A DNA stretch of 64,000 nucleotides from Vibrio sinus (GCF_023634645.1 NZ_JAMKMR010000016.1:26855-90854); one strand, 5' to 3'; numbered from the stretch's first letter, positions 28,937-37,572 are shown. Made by a program: numbers and translations. Notes: a model not told the origin generated them from the letters alone.

Positions 28937-29875
28937 ATGAATCAAACTGCAACTGCTCCATCTCGTTGGCAGCGTTTTAGACAATCTGACTTTCTATATT
29001 ATTTCTTACGAGACAAAGTGGCGATGGTGAGCTTCGCCGTGTTTATGGTCTGCTTTGTCGTAGCGATAGCTTCGCCAATTATTGCACCGACCGACCCATA
29101 TGACTTGTCTTCGATTGACATCATGGACTCTGAATTGCCACCTTCCTGGCTTGAAGGCGGAGAATCAAGGTTTGTGTTGGGTACCGACGATCAAGGCCGG
29201 GATATCTTGTCTACCATTTTATATGGCTCGCGTTTGTCGCTCACTATTGGTTTCTTAGCCGTTGGGCTGCAGCTGGTATTGGGTATTGTAATTGGTTTGT
29301 CGGCAGGTTACTTCGGTGGTCGAATCGATAGTTTCTTGATGCGCTTTGCCGATGTTCAGCTATCTTTCTCGACCATGATGGTCGCCATCATTGTTTCCGC
29401 CATATTCAAGGCCAGTTTCGGTAGTGAGTTTTATAGCCAATACGCGGTACTCATGTTGGTCGTCATCATTGGTGTCGCAGAGTGGCCACAATACGCAAGA
29501 ACCATTCGTGCTTCTGTACTTGCCGAGAAAAAGAAAGAGTACGTCGAAGCGGCAAGGGTTATGGGCTTCAAAGCACCACGAATTATGTTCCGTCATATCT
29601 TGCCTAACTGTTTGTCACCGATCTTAGTGATATCCACAGTACAGGTGGCCAACGCGATTATGTCTGAGGCAGCGCTGTCTTTCCTTGGTTTGGGCCTTCC
29701 GGTAGACCAACCTTCTCTGGGGTCGTTAATCAGTATCGGTTTTAACTACATATTCTCAGGGTCTTGGTGGATCACTATCTTCCCGGGCATCGTACTCGTT
29801 ACCCTAGTGCTGGTGATTAACCTACTTGGTGATTGGTTACGAGATGTGTTCAATCCAAAAATTTACAAAGGCTAA
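28937..29875 (+). CDS. Peptide ABC transporter permease (DppC-type)
   Basis: 312 residues, an N-terminal cytoplasmic stretch then six membrane helices. Contains FVLGTDDQGRDILSTILYGS (near 74), the conserved start of the DppC group, and the EAA loop RASVLAEKKKEYVEAARVMG (near 190). Second permease of the operon. Followed by a strong terminator. Confidence 0.92.
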   Translation: MNQTATAPSRWQRFRQSDFLYYFLRDKVAMVSFAVFMVCFVVAIASPIIAPTDPYDLSSIDIMDSELPPSWLEGGESRFVLGTDDQGRDILSTILYGSRLSLTIGFLAVGLQLVLGIVIGLSAGYFGGRIDSFLMRFADVQLSFSTMMVAIIVSAIFKASFGSEFYSQYAVLMLVVIIGVAEWPQYARTIRASVLAEKKKEYVEAARVMGFKAPRIMFRHILPNCLSPILVISTVQVANAIMSEAALSFLGLGLPVDQPSLGSLISIGFNYIFSGSWWITIFPGIVLVTLVLVINLLGDWLRDVFNPKIYKG

Positions 29876-29923
29876 ATCAGCGCTGGATTGACTAATTAAT
29901 CCACAACAATTATCTACCTGAAC

Positions 29924-29956
29924 AAAGAGTCGCAATAAAATGCGGCTCTTTTTTTG
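29924..29956 (+). terminator. Terminator of the peptide ABC operon
   Basis: AGAGTCGCA / TGCGGCTCT (one G-T pair), loop ATAAAA, then eight T. Confidence 0.88.
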
Positions 29957-30028
29957 CATGTTGTTTGTGCAGAATGGTTTCAATAATTAGCCGTCAAAAA
30001 GTTTACTCATAGCTGTTTATAATGGGTG

Positions 30029-30985
30029 ATGGAAATGAAAATGGAATGTTTCTTAGCCATACGCGACTTGTTTAGGTATGGCACTCGCATATTGTTGGTA
30101 TTCATAGGGCTTGCATTCATGCCAGTAACTGCAAACGCGTCGCCGTCATTTTTGTGTGGTGCCACGCAATCGTCGGATAGACAGTTGGCAGTGCTGAACA
30201 AGACTTGCCCGATCGGCAAAGGCATGTGGGGCAAAAAATCTCCGGCAAGTGCACACTCTTACTTTTGGATTCAGTGTGGAATGCTGGAAACTGCTATGCC
30301 GCTGGATGTCGCTAAGGTGTTGTATCAGCACATTTCGACGGATGTATGGATGAAGGCTGAGCGTAGCGGTTATCGGTGTCTTATTGGGCCTTATAAAAGC
30401 TATAAACAAGTTAAACTGGAACTCGAACAGGTGAAGAAGATTTCTCGTTACCGCGATGCCTTTATTCGCGAAGTCACCGAAAATACTCACGTATCGCGAG
30501 CGCCGGCTAAACAGAAAAGCATAAAACAACACAGCAACTCACGTTTTTCCAGCTATGACGAAGCCGTTAGTTCTAGCAGGAAAAAAGCTTTACTACGTCA
30601 AGCCATGACAGAAAAAAATGACTTGCCTGAAATTCGTTTGCAGACGCAAATCGCTGGGACAATGTATCAAATTCCTTATTTAGGCCAAGAAACGCAGCAA
30701 TACTATATGGAGCATGATAGGCCTTGGACTCGTGTGAATTATGCCACTGCAGATAAAGTGTGCCATCAGCTTGGAATGCGACTGCCTTCTGAGGGAGAAT
30801 GGAATCAATTACTGCACTCGAAAGAGATGGACAGTGGGTTTTGGCCGGTCTATTTACCCTATTGGGGAGCCGATAAAAAAGGCCTGTTTACTAGTGGGAA
30901 AATCAACCAACTACAAGGTAATTCGTTATTGAATGTGGTGTGTGTCAGTCAGGATGTTAGGGCTTTGGCTTCTCGATCTCCTTAA
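30029..30985 (+). CDS. SPOR-domain-like exported protein with FGE-sulfatase-like C-terminus
   Basis: 318 residues from ATG 30029; ATGs at 30035 and 30041 and a GTG at 30026 are alternatives without a clear ribosome site. A signal peptide or anchor follows (ILLVFIGLAFMPVTANA). Residues about 75-145 look like a SPOR domain (FWIQCGM, LYQHISTDVWMKAERSGYRC, IGPYKSYKQVKLELEQVKK), which binds septal peptidoglycan lacking stem peptides. The C-terminal 80 residues have YATADKVCHQLGMRLPSEGE, reminiscent of formylglycine-generating enzyme folds but lacking most of the family. The gene overlaps the convergent coiled-coil gene by 29 bp. Role unknown; a division or envelope function is inferred only from SPOR. 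Confidence 0.72.
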   Translation: MEMKMECFLAIRDLFRYGTRILLVFIGLAFMPVTANASPSFLCGATQSSDRQLAVLNKTCPIGKGMWGKKSPASAHSYFWIQCGMLETAMPLDVAKVLYQHISTDVWMKAERSGYRCLIGPYKSYKQVKLELEQVKKISRYRDAFIREVTENTHVSRAPAKQKSIKQHSNSRFSSYDEAVSSSRKKALLRQAMTEKNDLPEIRLQTQIAGTMYQIPYLGQETQQYYMEHDRPWTRVNYATADKVCHQLGMRLPSEGEWNQLLHSKEMDSGFWPVYLPYWGADKKGLFTSGKINQLQGNSLLNVVCVSQDVRALASRSP

Positions 30986-31754
30986 GCAAGGTTAAGAACT
31001 TTTTCTCGACAAAATCTTTTTCTTTGGTCAGGCTTTGCAGTTTTTTCTGTGCATTGGATAGTTCTTCTTGTACCGCTTCAATTTCTAGGTTGCCCGCCCC
31101 ACTGCCTTGTTCTTTGAGCTGATTGATGGCTTGATCTTGTTCTTCTATTTGGCGTTTGTATTGATTCAATGTCGCGATAAGCTCTTTCTTCTCCTCTTCC
31201 GCTTTTTGTAAACCGTTGGCTTGGGAAATGTTGATATATTCTTTCTCTAGTTGGCTGAAGTCTTTTTGCAGCCGCTCGTTTTCTTCTTTTAGCCCTTCTA
31301 CGGTTTGGAACTGGTTGTAAAGTTTGTCCTTAGTCTTTTTCAACCCTTGTACACTTCTATCCAAATCGCCTTTCAGTTTTTTAATCAATTGATGCGAAGT
31401 GCTTAGCTTTTTGGTTAAGTCATCAATGGCGGTTTGATCTTCTTCTGTCATATGGCCAGACGAAGACGATTGCTTGATATTCGTTACTTGGTTTTCTAAT
31501 GCTTGTTGCACTTCCACCAAATCTCCAAGTGTTTTGGTATTTTCTGACACCGTGATTAAGGCATTATCAACGGACTTTTGTACCAGGGTTAACATTTGTT
31601 GGTCGACGCCATTTCCCGCCATAGTTCGCGCAAATTGCCGAAATTCACGTAGGATAAGCAGTAGTATAAAAAACCAAACAGCAAGGATAATTAAACCAAA
31701 ATCGAGGGCGAAGGCTTTGAGTACATTTTCTGTCAATAGGTGTTGCCAATCCAT
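30957..31754 (-). CDS. Membrane-anchored coiled-coil protein of unknown function
   Basis: 265 residues: one N-terminal membrane helix (about 13-36, FALDFGLIILAVWFFILLLIL), then a nearly unbroken coiled coil (roughly 90-260) rich in Lys, Glu and Gln (LKEENERLQKDFSQLEKEYI, NQYKRQIEEQDQAINQLKEQ). The long cytoplasmic or periplasmic rod, with no enzymatic motif, suggests a scaffold. It resembles coiled-coil DUF-type proteins seen near CheY-like genes, and its divergent neighbour is a receiver protein, but I cannot name a family. Its 3' end overlaps the SPOR-domain gene. Confidence 0.7.
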   Translation of the reverse strand: MDWQHLLTENVLKAFALDFGLIILAVWFFILLLILREFRQFARTMAGNGVDQQMLTLVQKSVDNALITVSENTKTLGDLVEVQQALENQVTNIKQSSSSGHMTEEDQTAIDDLTKKLSTSHQLIKKLKGDLDRSVQGLKKTKDKLYNQFQTVEGLKEENERLQKDFSQLEKEYINISQANGLQKAEEEKKELIATLNQYKRQIEEQDQAINQLKEQGSGAGNLEIEAVQEELSNAQKKLQSLTKEKDFVEKKFLTLLKEIEKPKP

Positions 31755-31864
31755 CCAGTGCTCCTAGGTAGCAAATATCATCCATGTTTTAGAGATAAGT
31801 TTAGTTGTTACAAAAATTTATGCCTATACTTTGAACAGGTTAAAGTGGCAGGTTATACGTATTT

Positions 31865-32758
31865 GTGAAAGTTCTTATTGTTGATGACAGTAAAGCGACG
31901 TTAGAAATCGTACGGCGAGCATTAGAAAAGTACAGCTATAGACGCTTGTATATAAAAAAAGCAGCCACCGCGGTGGAGGCATTGTCTGTTATCGGTAGCT
32001 GGCAGCCACAAATTGTGTTGACCGATTGGCACATGCCTGACATGTCCGGGTTAATGCTGGTGCAAGAAATTGATAAGAGAAAAATGGGCATCAAAATTGG
32101 CATGATCACCACGGTGGATGATGAGGATGAAATCGATAAGGCCGAGAAAGCTGGTGCGAGTTTTGTACTTTCTAAACCGTTTGAAGATGCCGATCTACAT
32201 AAGAAGATTAAGCCGCTGGTTCGTAGTATAGAGGAAGAAGAAATCGTACCCGCTACGAATGCGTCCAAAGATGACTGGGCCTTGCCACGTTTGCCGCAGT
32301 TGGAGAAAAACCTGCAGCGAGCCATCAACCCTAATGTTCGTATTAGCCCAATCAAAAAACAACTGTTTGATGAAAGCAAAGTGCCATGCCTGATGGCCGT
32401 GTTTGAAGACTCGGTATTGAAAAAGCCAAAAGTGGTTGCCTTGTTGGATGTGTATGCCATTTGTGTTTTTTCCAAGCGCAATACCAGCATTACCGATGAA
32501 CAACTTCAGCTGGCCATACATAAGAGCAACGTCTGTAAGGAAATGGTGGATACTTGCCAAGATGTGCTCGATAAATCCGCGATCACCTTTGTTGATAAAC
32601 ATACCCGCCGAAGTTTGAAATTGAAAAACGTCAGCTTTATCCCAGAGAACTTCAATAAGCTTGAAGTGATGTTCGCCAAAGATGGCGACAAGCGCCTAGA
32701 TTTTGCCTGCCAAATCGACATGCTCGCTCAGGGAAAAGTCACTTTGGTGGCGTTCTAA
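31865..32758 (+). CDS. Response regulator: CheY-type receiver plus uncharacterised C-terminal domain
   Basis: 297 residues from GTG 31865 (the receiver fold begins at once, MKVLIVDDS). Receiver: acid pair D7/D8, phosphoacceptor D54 (LTDWHMPDMSG), T83 and K104 (LSKPF) all present, so it should be phosphorylatable. A linker of acidic residues leads to a C-terminal domain of about 160 residues (VALLDVYAICVFSKRNTSIT, KLKNVSFIPENFNKLEVMFA) that is neither a known DNA-binding output nor an obvious GGDEF, EAL or HD domain. CheC/CheX-like or PilZ-like folds are possible but unproven. Divergent from the coiled-coil gene; no kinase is adjacent. Confidence 0.82.
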   Translation: MKVLIVDDSKATLEIVRRALEKYSYRRLYIKKAATAVEALSVIGSWQPQIVLTDWHMPDMSGLMLVQEIDKRKMGIKIGMITTVDDEDEIDKAEKAGASFVLSKPFEDADLHKKIKPLVRSIEEEEIVPATNASKDDWALPRLPQLEKNLQRAINPNVRISPIKKQLFDESKVPCLMAVFEDSVLKKPKVVALLDVYAICVFSKRNTSITDEQLQLAIHKSNVCKEMVDTCQDVLDKSAITFVDKHTRRSLKLKNVSFIPENFNKLEVMFAKDGDKRLDFACQIDMLAQGKVTLVAF

Positions 32759-32843
32759 ACTCTTTTTCATTCCGCTTTGTGCTTCCTTGCCCTTCACAGG
32801 CTAATAAAACCATTGGATAAATAATCTGATTTGTACTCATGTG

Positions 32844-32874
32844 CCCAGCTAACGTTTAGTTGGGGTAATTTTTC
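32844..32874 (+). terminator. Candidate terminator downstream of the receiver gene
   Basis: CCCAGCTAA / TTAGTTGGG (one G-T pair) with loop CGT, then GTAATTTTTC. The rest of 32759-33057 is AT-rich and holds the promoter and AAGGAGG ribosome site of the dioxygenase gene but nothing else I recognise. Confidence 0.45.
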
Positions 32875-33057
32875 TTGCTCTTAAATGTGGGTTTGGTAGT
32901 GATGGTATTTTATTTACTAATAAAATTATAAAAATTAATACCACGAAAGATTGAATTTATGTTATGTTTATTTTATGTTGACACTTTGGTTATTTAATGT
33001 GAAAAATGTTGCCGTGAATGATTAAACCGTCTGAAGTAACATTTTCAAGGAGGATTT

Positions 33058-33654
33058 ATGAGCCAATCTTCGCAGAATGTACACTCGATGTCGGTGTTGC
33101 CGCTGATGCTTAACGAGCATGAATCATTGACTTATTGTGATTTTATCCAGCAGCTAGAACACACAACCAAGCCTTTGTCCTTGTCTACCATTCGCTTTGT
33201 ATTAGATAACCTGTACTTAAGTGAACACGAAATTCAAGAACTAGCAGAATTCAAACAAAATTCTTATTGCCGAAAACGTTTGTTCAAAAATGAACATTGT
33301 GAGGTGCTGATGTTGAGTTGGTTAAATGGCCAACGCAGTAAAATTCATGACCACCTTGGCACGGCATGTGGTGTAAAAGTGCTTTCTGGGCAAGCAACTG
33401 AAACGGTATTTGAACGCGCACCCAATCAGCATATTTTTGCTACTCAATCCCACGTGTATGAAGAGGGCAGTGTTACTGCCAGCATGGATGAGGACATTCA
33501 TCAAATATCTAATCTTCAAGATAATAATCAACCTCTGGTTACCATCCATATTTATTCACCGCCACTGAAGCAATTTCGCTTCTATAAGCTGGAAAGTGCA
33601 GAGACCGATTGGTTTGATTCAGAGACGATGTCATCGTGGATTTACGAGATATAG
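33058..33654 (+). CDS. Cysteine dioxygenase family protein (cupin)
   Basis: 198 residues. CDO oxidises cysteine to cysteinesulfinate with non-heme iron. The three-His site is visible: H97 and H99 in IHDH, H148 in DIHQISN. Substrate-binding equivalents follow the mammalian enzyme: R72 (rat R60) and H164-Y166 in IHIYSPP (rat H155, Y157). C104 lies five residues after the second His, where rat has C93, so the Cys-Tyr crosslink pair could form; many bacterial CDOs have glycine there. SD AAGGAGG precedes the ATG. Stand-alone gene; sulfur metabolism role inferred. A 3-mercaptopropionate dioxygenase is an alternative. Confidence 0.87.
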   Translation: MSQSSQNVHSMSVLPLMLNEHESLTYCDFIQQLEHTTKPLSLSTIRFVLDNLYLSEHEIQELAEFKQNSYCRKRLFKNEHCEVLMLSWLNGQRSKIHDHLGTACGVKVLSGQATETVFERAPNQHIFATQSHVYEEGSVTASMDEDIHQISNLQDNNQPLVTIHIYSPPLKQFRFYKLESAETDWFDSETMSSWIYEI

Positions 33655-33762
33655 CCAGTAGATAAATAGCAGAAAGCGATCACCGTCTTTTGAGTCCAGT
33701 TTGATTATAGTAAAGCCATCAAGCGAAAAGCATGGCTACTTTTGACTCAAGGAATAAGGCGA

Positions 33763-35379
33763 ATGGACAAATCGTTAATTGCTGCTATTACAGGCGCAGC
33801 TCTATTATTATCCCCAATCTCTTTTGCTGCCCATGTGCCCAAGGGAGTAGAGCTGGCTAAGACACAAGATTTGGTTAGAGGTAACGATGCCGAAGCGGCG
33901 ACACTAGACCCTTTGCAAGCTGAGGGGCTGGCGGAAATGCACATCATTCGTGATTTATTTGAAGGATTGGTTATTCAAAATGAACACGGCGAAGTGATCC
34001 CGGGGGTGGCGAAGAGCTGGGAAAATAAAAACAATCGAATCTATACCTTTCATTTACGTAAAAACGCCAAATGGTCCAACGGCGATCCCGTCACAGCAGG
34101 TGACTTTGTGTTTGCTCTACGCCGAGCCGTTGATCCGAAGTTTGCTTCGCCGAATGCCTGGTATATCAAAATGACCGGGATTCATAATGCAGATAAAATT
34201 ATTGATGGTCAGGCTCCAGTTGACACTCTTGGGATTAAAGCGCTCGATGATCACACCTTGCAATACACCTTAGATAAACCAGTGCCATACTTTATTGCCA
34301 TGTTGGCCCACACAACGATGATGCCTCTAGACAAAAAAGTAGTAGAAAAGTATGGGGAAGGTTGGAGCAAGCCAGAGCACATCGTCTCCAATGGCGCTTT
34401 TAAGCTGGATAAATGGGTGATCAACGAAAGGTTGGTGATGGTGCGTAACCCAAATTATTGGGACGACAAACACACGGTGCTGAATAAGGTCACCTATGTG
34501 CCTTTTGAAAACCAAATGTCGGCCATGAATCGTTATCGTACTGGTGAGATCGATATGACTTCTGGCGTTCCTAGTGCCATTGCCGATGAGGTAAAACATG
34601 ACTTCCCCAATGCCTACCAAGTAACGCCATTGCTGTGCACGTATTATTACGCCTTCAATATGCGGCATGAGCCTTTTAACCATGTGGAAGTTCGTAAAGC
34701 GGCTTCTTATAGCATCATGCGTGATGTTATCACCAAAGATGTCACTAAAGTGGGCTATATACCGGCCTATACGTTTGCACACAAATATACGGCAAACTTT
34801 CATGCTACTCAGCCTGCCTATAGCCACTGGTCTCAACATAAACGCGATGTGGTGGCAGAGCAGTTGATAGACAAAGCGCATGAACAGCACTTCCACGCCA
34901 AGCTATTGTATAACACCAGTGAAAATCATAAGAGTATTGCAGTGGCGATTGCATCGATGTGGAAAAAAAGCATTGGCGCGGATATCACGTTAGAAAACCA
35001 AGAATGGAAATCTTACTTAGCGGCTCGCCAGCAAGGTAACTTTGATGTTATGCGTGCCTCTTGGTGTGGTGATTATAATGAAGCGTCCACCTTCCTTTCT
35101 ATCTTTACCACTGGCAATAGCCGAAATTATGGCGGTTATAGTAACCCTGAGTACGACAAGATAATTGCTAAGGCAACGGTTGAAACCGATGTAAAAAAAC
35201 GTCAGAAGCTTTACGACCAGGCAGAGCAAATACTGGCGAAAGATATGCCAATCGCGCCTATTTTCTATTACATGCAAGCTCGATTGGTCAACCCACACCT
35301 TGGAGGGTTCCCCAAGGACAATGCTGAAGGCAGGATTTACTCGAAAGATTTGTACTTAAAAGCGGCCAAGACCGGTTAG
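33763..35379 (+). CDS. OppA-like peptide-binding protein (orphan SBP family 5)
   Basis: 538 residues from ATG 33763 (an in-frame TTG at 33742 is not supported); AAGGA precedes it. Signal peptide MDKSLIAAITGAALLLSPIS with cleavage near FAA. SBP_bac_5 signatures: VRGNDAEAATLDPLQAEGLA near 35, FHLRKNAKWSNGDPVTAGDF near 95, AFNMRHEPFNHVEVRKA near 300. Closest in build to OppA/MppA oligopeptide binders. No permease or ATPase adjoins it, so it must use an Opp-type transporter encoded elsewhere, or act as a sensor. Confidence 0.9.
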   Translation: MDKSLIAAITGAALLLSPISFAAHVPKGVELAKTQDLVRGNDAEAATLDPLQAEGLAEMHIIRDLFEGLVIQNEHGEVIPGVAKSWENKNNRIYTFHLRKNAKWSNGDPVTAGDFVFALRRAVDPKFASPNAWYIKMTGIHNADKIIDGQAPVDTLGIKALDDHTLQYTLDKPVPYFIAMLAHTTMMPLDKKVVEKYGEGWSKPEHIVSNGAFKLDKWVINERLVMVRNPNYWDDKHTVLNKVTYVPFENQMSAMNRYRTGEIDMTSGVPSAIADEVKHDFPNAYQVTPLLCTYYYAFNMRHEPFNHVEVRKAASYSIMRDVITKDVTKVGYIPAYTFAHKYTANFHATQPAYSHWSQHKRDVVAEQLIDKAHEQHFHAKLLYNTSENHKSIAVAIASMWKKSIGADITLENQEWKSYLAARQQGNFDVMRASWCGDYNEASTFLSIFTTGNSRNYGGYSNPEYDKIIAKATVETDVKKRQKLYDQAEQILAKDMPIAPIFYYMQARLVNPHLGGFPKDNAEGRIYSKDLYLKAAKTG

Positions 35380-35396
35380 CCTATATCAAGTTAATC

Positions 35397-35427
35397 AAAA
35401 AGGAGCGCTCAATTGAGGGCTCCTTTT
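35397..35427. terminator. Bidirectional terminator between the OppA-like gene and the VUT gene
   Basis: AAAAGGAGC, inner CTCAATTGAG palindrome, GCTCCTTTT. A and T runs on both sides. Confidence 0.82.
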
Positions 35428-35438
35428 GCTTTGCTGGA

Positions 35439-36257
35439 CTAACCTTGCTCGGCAGGGCTGGCAGATAAATTCTTATCGACAATCGTATTAAAGATATACA
35501 CAAGAAGGTAGGTAACCGGAATCAGCACGACTGCATAGCCGATTTTAAAGGAGTAGTTGTCGATGATTTTGTGAATCAGTGTACTGTTTGCTGAGGTATT
35601 GAAGAAGGCCAAAATCCAGATGATGGTATACGCAATCTGACCCACGATACTGGAAGCTAACGTCTTCAACCAAAGCTTTTTGTTGTAAAACTTATCGTTA
35701 AGTTTTCTAAATACGAAATTGTTCAGTTGATCGGAAGTGAGTACGCATATCATGTTGATCAAGTACAACTTGATCAGTGGGTGGAATACGTTGTAGTACT
35801 CGCCACCAATATTCAGTACATGGAAAGAAATGAAAATCATCAGTGACGCTAGGGCGCATACGGTCGCACCTATGTATACCGTCATTTTGGCATACTCGTA
35901 GCGCAACGTGGCATTGATGACATCCAACATGGCAAAGGTGAGTGGAAAAATCAGAATTCCCGCAGGTTGAAAGGTGCCGAAAATGCTTACCGTATGCGGT
36001 GACATTGGTATGGCGATCAGTAAGAATCCAATATACAAGGCTGTCATAAAGCCATACCACTTCATGCGCTGCAGCTCATTTTTGGGGTTGTGTCGGCGAC
36101 TAACTGCTCGAATGGTATTTCTGTCTTTCTTGTCGAATAGCTTGATCAGCTCTTTGTCGATCAAAGCATCGGCATCTTCTGCAAGAGTTAAGGACGCAGA
36201 TTCGTTGGTGTAATGAATCTTATCATCCTTAACCATGACAAGTTTTAATTGTCTCAT
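35439..36257 (-). CDS. VUT-family (DUF165/YhhQ-like) membrane transporter with N-terminal extension
   Basis: 272 residues. After a charged 65-residue N-terminal region without a recognised domain come about six membrane helices. The family signature is AGILIFPLTFAMLDVINATL (near 98) and TSDQLNNFVFRKL (near 173), equivalent to FPFIFLATDLTVRIFG and LGQVLDVHVFNRL in the YhhQ at 55563. VUT proteins import queuosine precursors (preQ0/preQ1) and perhaps other small molecules. The ATG at 36257 overlaps the upstream HTH gene by 29 bp, a coupled pair. Substrate unknown; the extension is unusual. Confidence 0.77.
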   Translation of the reverse strand: MRQLKLVMVKDDKIHYTNESASLTLAEDADALIDKELIKLFDKKDRNTIRAVSRRHNPKNELQRMKWYGFMTALYIGFLLIAIPMSPHTVSIFGTFQPAGILIFPLTFAMLDVINATLRYEYAKMTVYIGATVCALASLMIFISFHVLNIGGEYYNVFHPLIKLYLINMICVLTSDQLNNFVFRKLNDKFYNKKLWLKTLASSIVGQIAYTIIWILAFFNTSANSTLIHKIIDNYSFKIGYAVVLIPVTYLLVYIFNTIVDKNLSASPAEQG

Positions 36258-36774
36258 TGTCTATTAACTCTTTGCTAATGGTAGATATGATTTTTCCTAT
36301 AAGCGTATAAGAATCATCAAATTGAAGCGGGTACCAGCTTATATGGGCTAATGATTCATGCCGATATAAAGTGACCAATGCTCCTAGATGATGAAACAGG
36401 TAAGGTCCTTCTCCTAATCGATCGGCAATGATAAGCAAATTTTCACCCGCATCAATGATTTTTAGATCACCGGACAAGCTCATTTCAGTATGCCAAGCGC
36501 CAACTTCCTCTAATTGGTTATCAACTAAGGAAAAAATTGGGTATTGGTTGTGGCGGACCGAATCATTTTTCTGTCCCGTGAGTAACCAGTTTTCACAAAC
36601 GTCTAAGGCATCAGCGATTTTGCTCAGGTGTTTACGAGGATATTTGATCCGGCCAGTAGTGATATTGCTGATGTGTCCTCGCTCAATGCCGGACTTATGG
36701 CACAGGTCGGCTTGGCTCATCCCTCTCATGAAGAGCGCTTCTTTTATTCTGTCGCCTACGGTTTCTGTTTTCAT
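36229..36774 (-). CDS. XRE-family transcriptional regulator with C-terminal sensor-like domain
   Basis: 181 residues from ATG 36774 (MKTETVGDRIKEALFMRG), the natural start of the helix-turn-helix; a reading to 36813 adds 13 residues with no counterpart. The HTH (SQADLCHKSGIERGHISNIT) is near 20-40. The C-terminal half (LIIADRLGEGPYLFHHLGAL) resembles the beta-rich C-domain of phage-repressor/S24-type proteins but I see no Ser-Lys catalytic dyad. It directly precedes and overlaps the VUT gene, so it likely regulates that transporter and itself. Confidence 0.76.
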   Translation of the reverse strand: MKTETVGDRIKEALFMRGMSQADLCHKSGIERGHISNITTGRIKYPRKHLSKIADALDVCENWLLTGQKNDSVRHNQYPIFSLVDNQLEEVGAWHTEMSLSGDLKIIDAGENLLIIADRLGEGPYLFHHLGALVTLYRHESLAHISWYPLQFDDSYTLIGKIISTISKELIDNETIKTCHG

Positions 36775-36879
36775 TGCTCGATTTAAATGTATTGAAAAGC
36801 ACGTAATGTGCATGGACGAGATGAAAGCAAGTATAAAGGAGAAGGGACAAAATCACACGCGATGAATTTTTTTATAATA

Positions 36880-37076
36880 CATGACAAGCAAAAAGTATTT
36901 TTATCTAATACAAACTATGTTACTGTCTGCACCATGTAATTCATAAGTCTGTTAATAGTCTTGTGAAGCAATGCACCTATTTGTTTAGAAGCATTTACAT
37001 AGCCAACTGACTTTTGCCCGCCTCTTCACGGGCTATACATTTGTTTGACCCACGACCTAGCTGTGGGTCTTTTTTT
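36880..37076 (+). ncRNA. Candidate small RNA ending at an orphan terminator
   Basis: A clean Rho-independent terminator, GACCCAC (37047-37053), loop, GTGGGTC (37063-37069) and seven T, lies on the plus strand but no plus-strand gene precedes it (the XRE gene faces away). An extra hairpin GCCCG/CGGGC sits at 37016-37033. TATAAT at 36873-36878 is a possible -10 but no good -35 is visible; the 5' end is therefore a guess. It may be an sRNA or the end of an unannotated short transcript. Confidence 0.4.
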
Positions 37077-37101
37077 ACCTACCGCAGCAATAGACTAGGC
37101 G

Positions 37102-37473
37102 TTATCTTTCACCTAACACTTCGAACTCATCGTAGATCAAGCGGGATTTATCGTCGCTTTGAACCTCCCACACTTCTTTATGTACCACACCATAGGCTTT
37201 ATTCATGGTCCAATTCGAAGAAAGGGTGTAGCTAACTTCAGAGTGCTTGTTCCATTGCACATCGGTGTAGTCAACGCTATGGAAACCTTGATCGATAATG
37301 TTTTGCCAAAATGCCTGAATTTGCTCTCGGCCTTTAAAAGTGCCGAAGGGTTTAGCGACCATGACGGCGTCTTCTGCATATTGATCGGCGCAGCCTTTAG
37401 CGTCTTGTCGATTAAAGGCTGCTTGCCAAGCCGCAATGCCTTGTTGGGAGCGATTGAGTATTGATTGAGTCAT
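37102..37473 (-). CDS. SnoaL/DUF4440-like NTF2-fold protein
   Basis: 123 residues with a single NTF2-like domain: GIAAWQAAFNRQDAKGCADQ near 12, YAEDAVMVAKPFGTFKGREQ near 33, then the cone-shaped beta strands. Such domains act as polyketide cyclases, isomerases or binding proteins; the reaction is not readable. Divergent from the LysR gene with 99 bp between, so that regulator probably controls it. Confidence 0.78.
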   Translation of the reverse strand: MTQSILNRSQQGIAAWQAAFNRQDAKGCADQYAEDAVMVAKPFGTFKGREQIQAFWQNIIDQGFHSVDYTDVQWNKHSEVSYTLSSNWTMNKAYGVVHKEVWEVQSDDKSRLIYDEFEVLGER

Positions 37474-37554
37474 GATCTGAGTCCTTGTTGGATGACGATG
37501 TATTGATATTAGGACTAGAATAGAGTGAGAAAAACAAACTAATAAGAAATAACA

Positions 37555-37571
37555 GTTCGGTTAAACAGAAC
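37555..37571. promoter_or_regulatory. Possible LysR operator
   Basis: GTTCGGTTAAACAGAAC: GTTC and GAAC inverted over 17 bp with a T-N11-A core, ending one base before the LysR ATG, in the shared divergent region. Confidence 0.4.
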
Positions 37572-37572
37572 A

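Noticed and set aside
31936..32490. Minus-strand 184-codon frame inside the receiver gene
   Set aside because: Antisense shadow of a clear receiver domain.
34327..34896. Minus-strand 189-codon frame inside the OppA-like gene
   Set aside because: Antisense of a well-supported binding protein; no family features.
37014..37235. 73-codon plus-strand frame across the orphan terminator
   Set aside because: Runs through the terminator and antisense to the SnoaL-like gene; a protein is unlikely.
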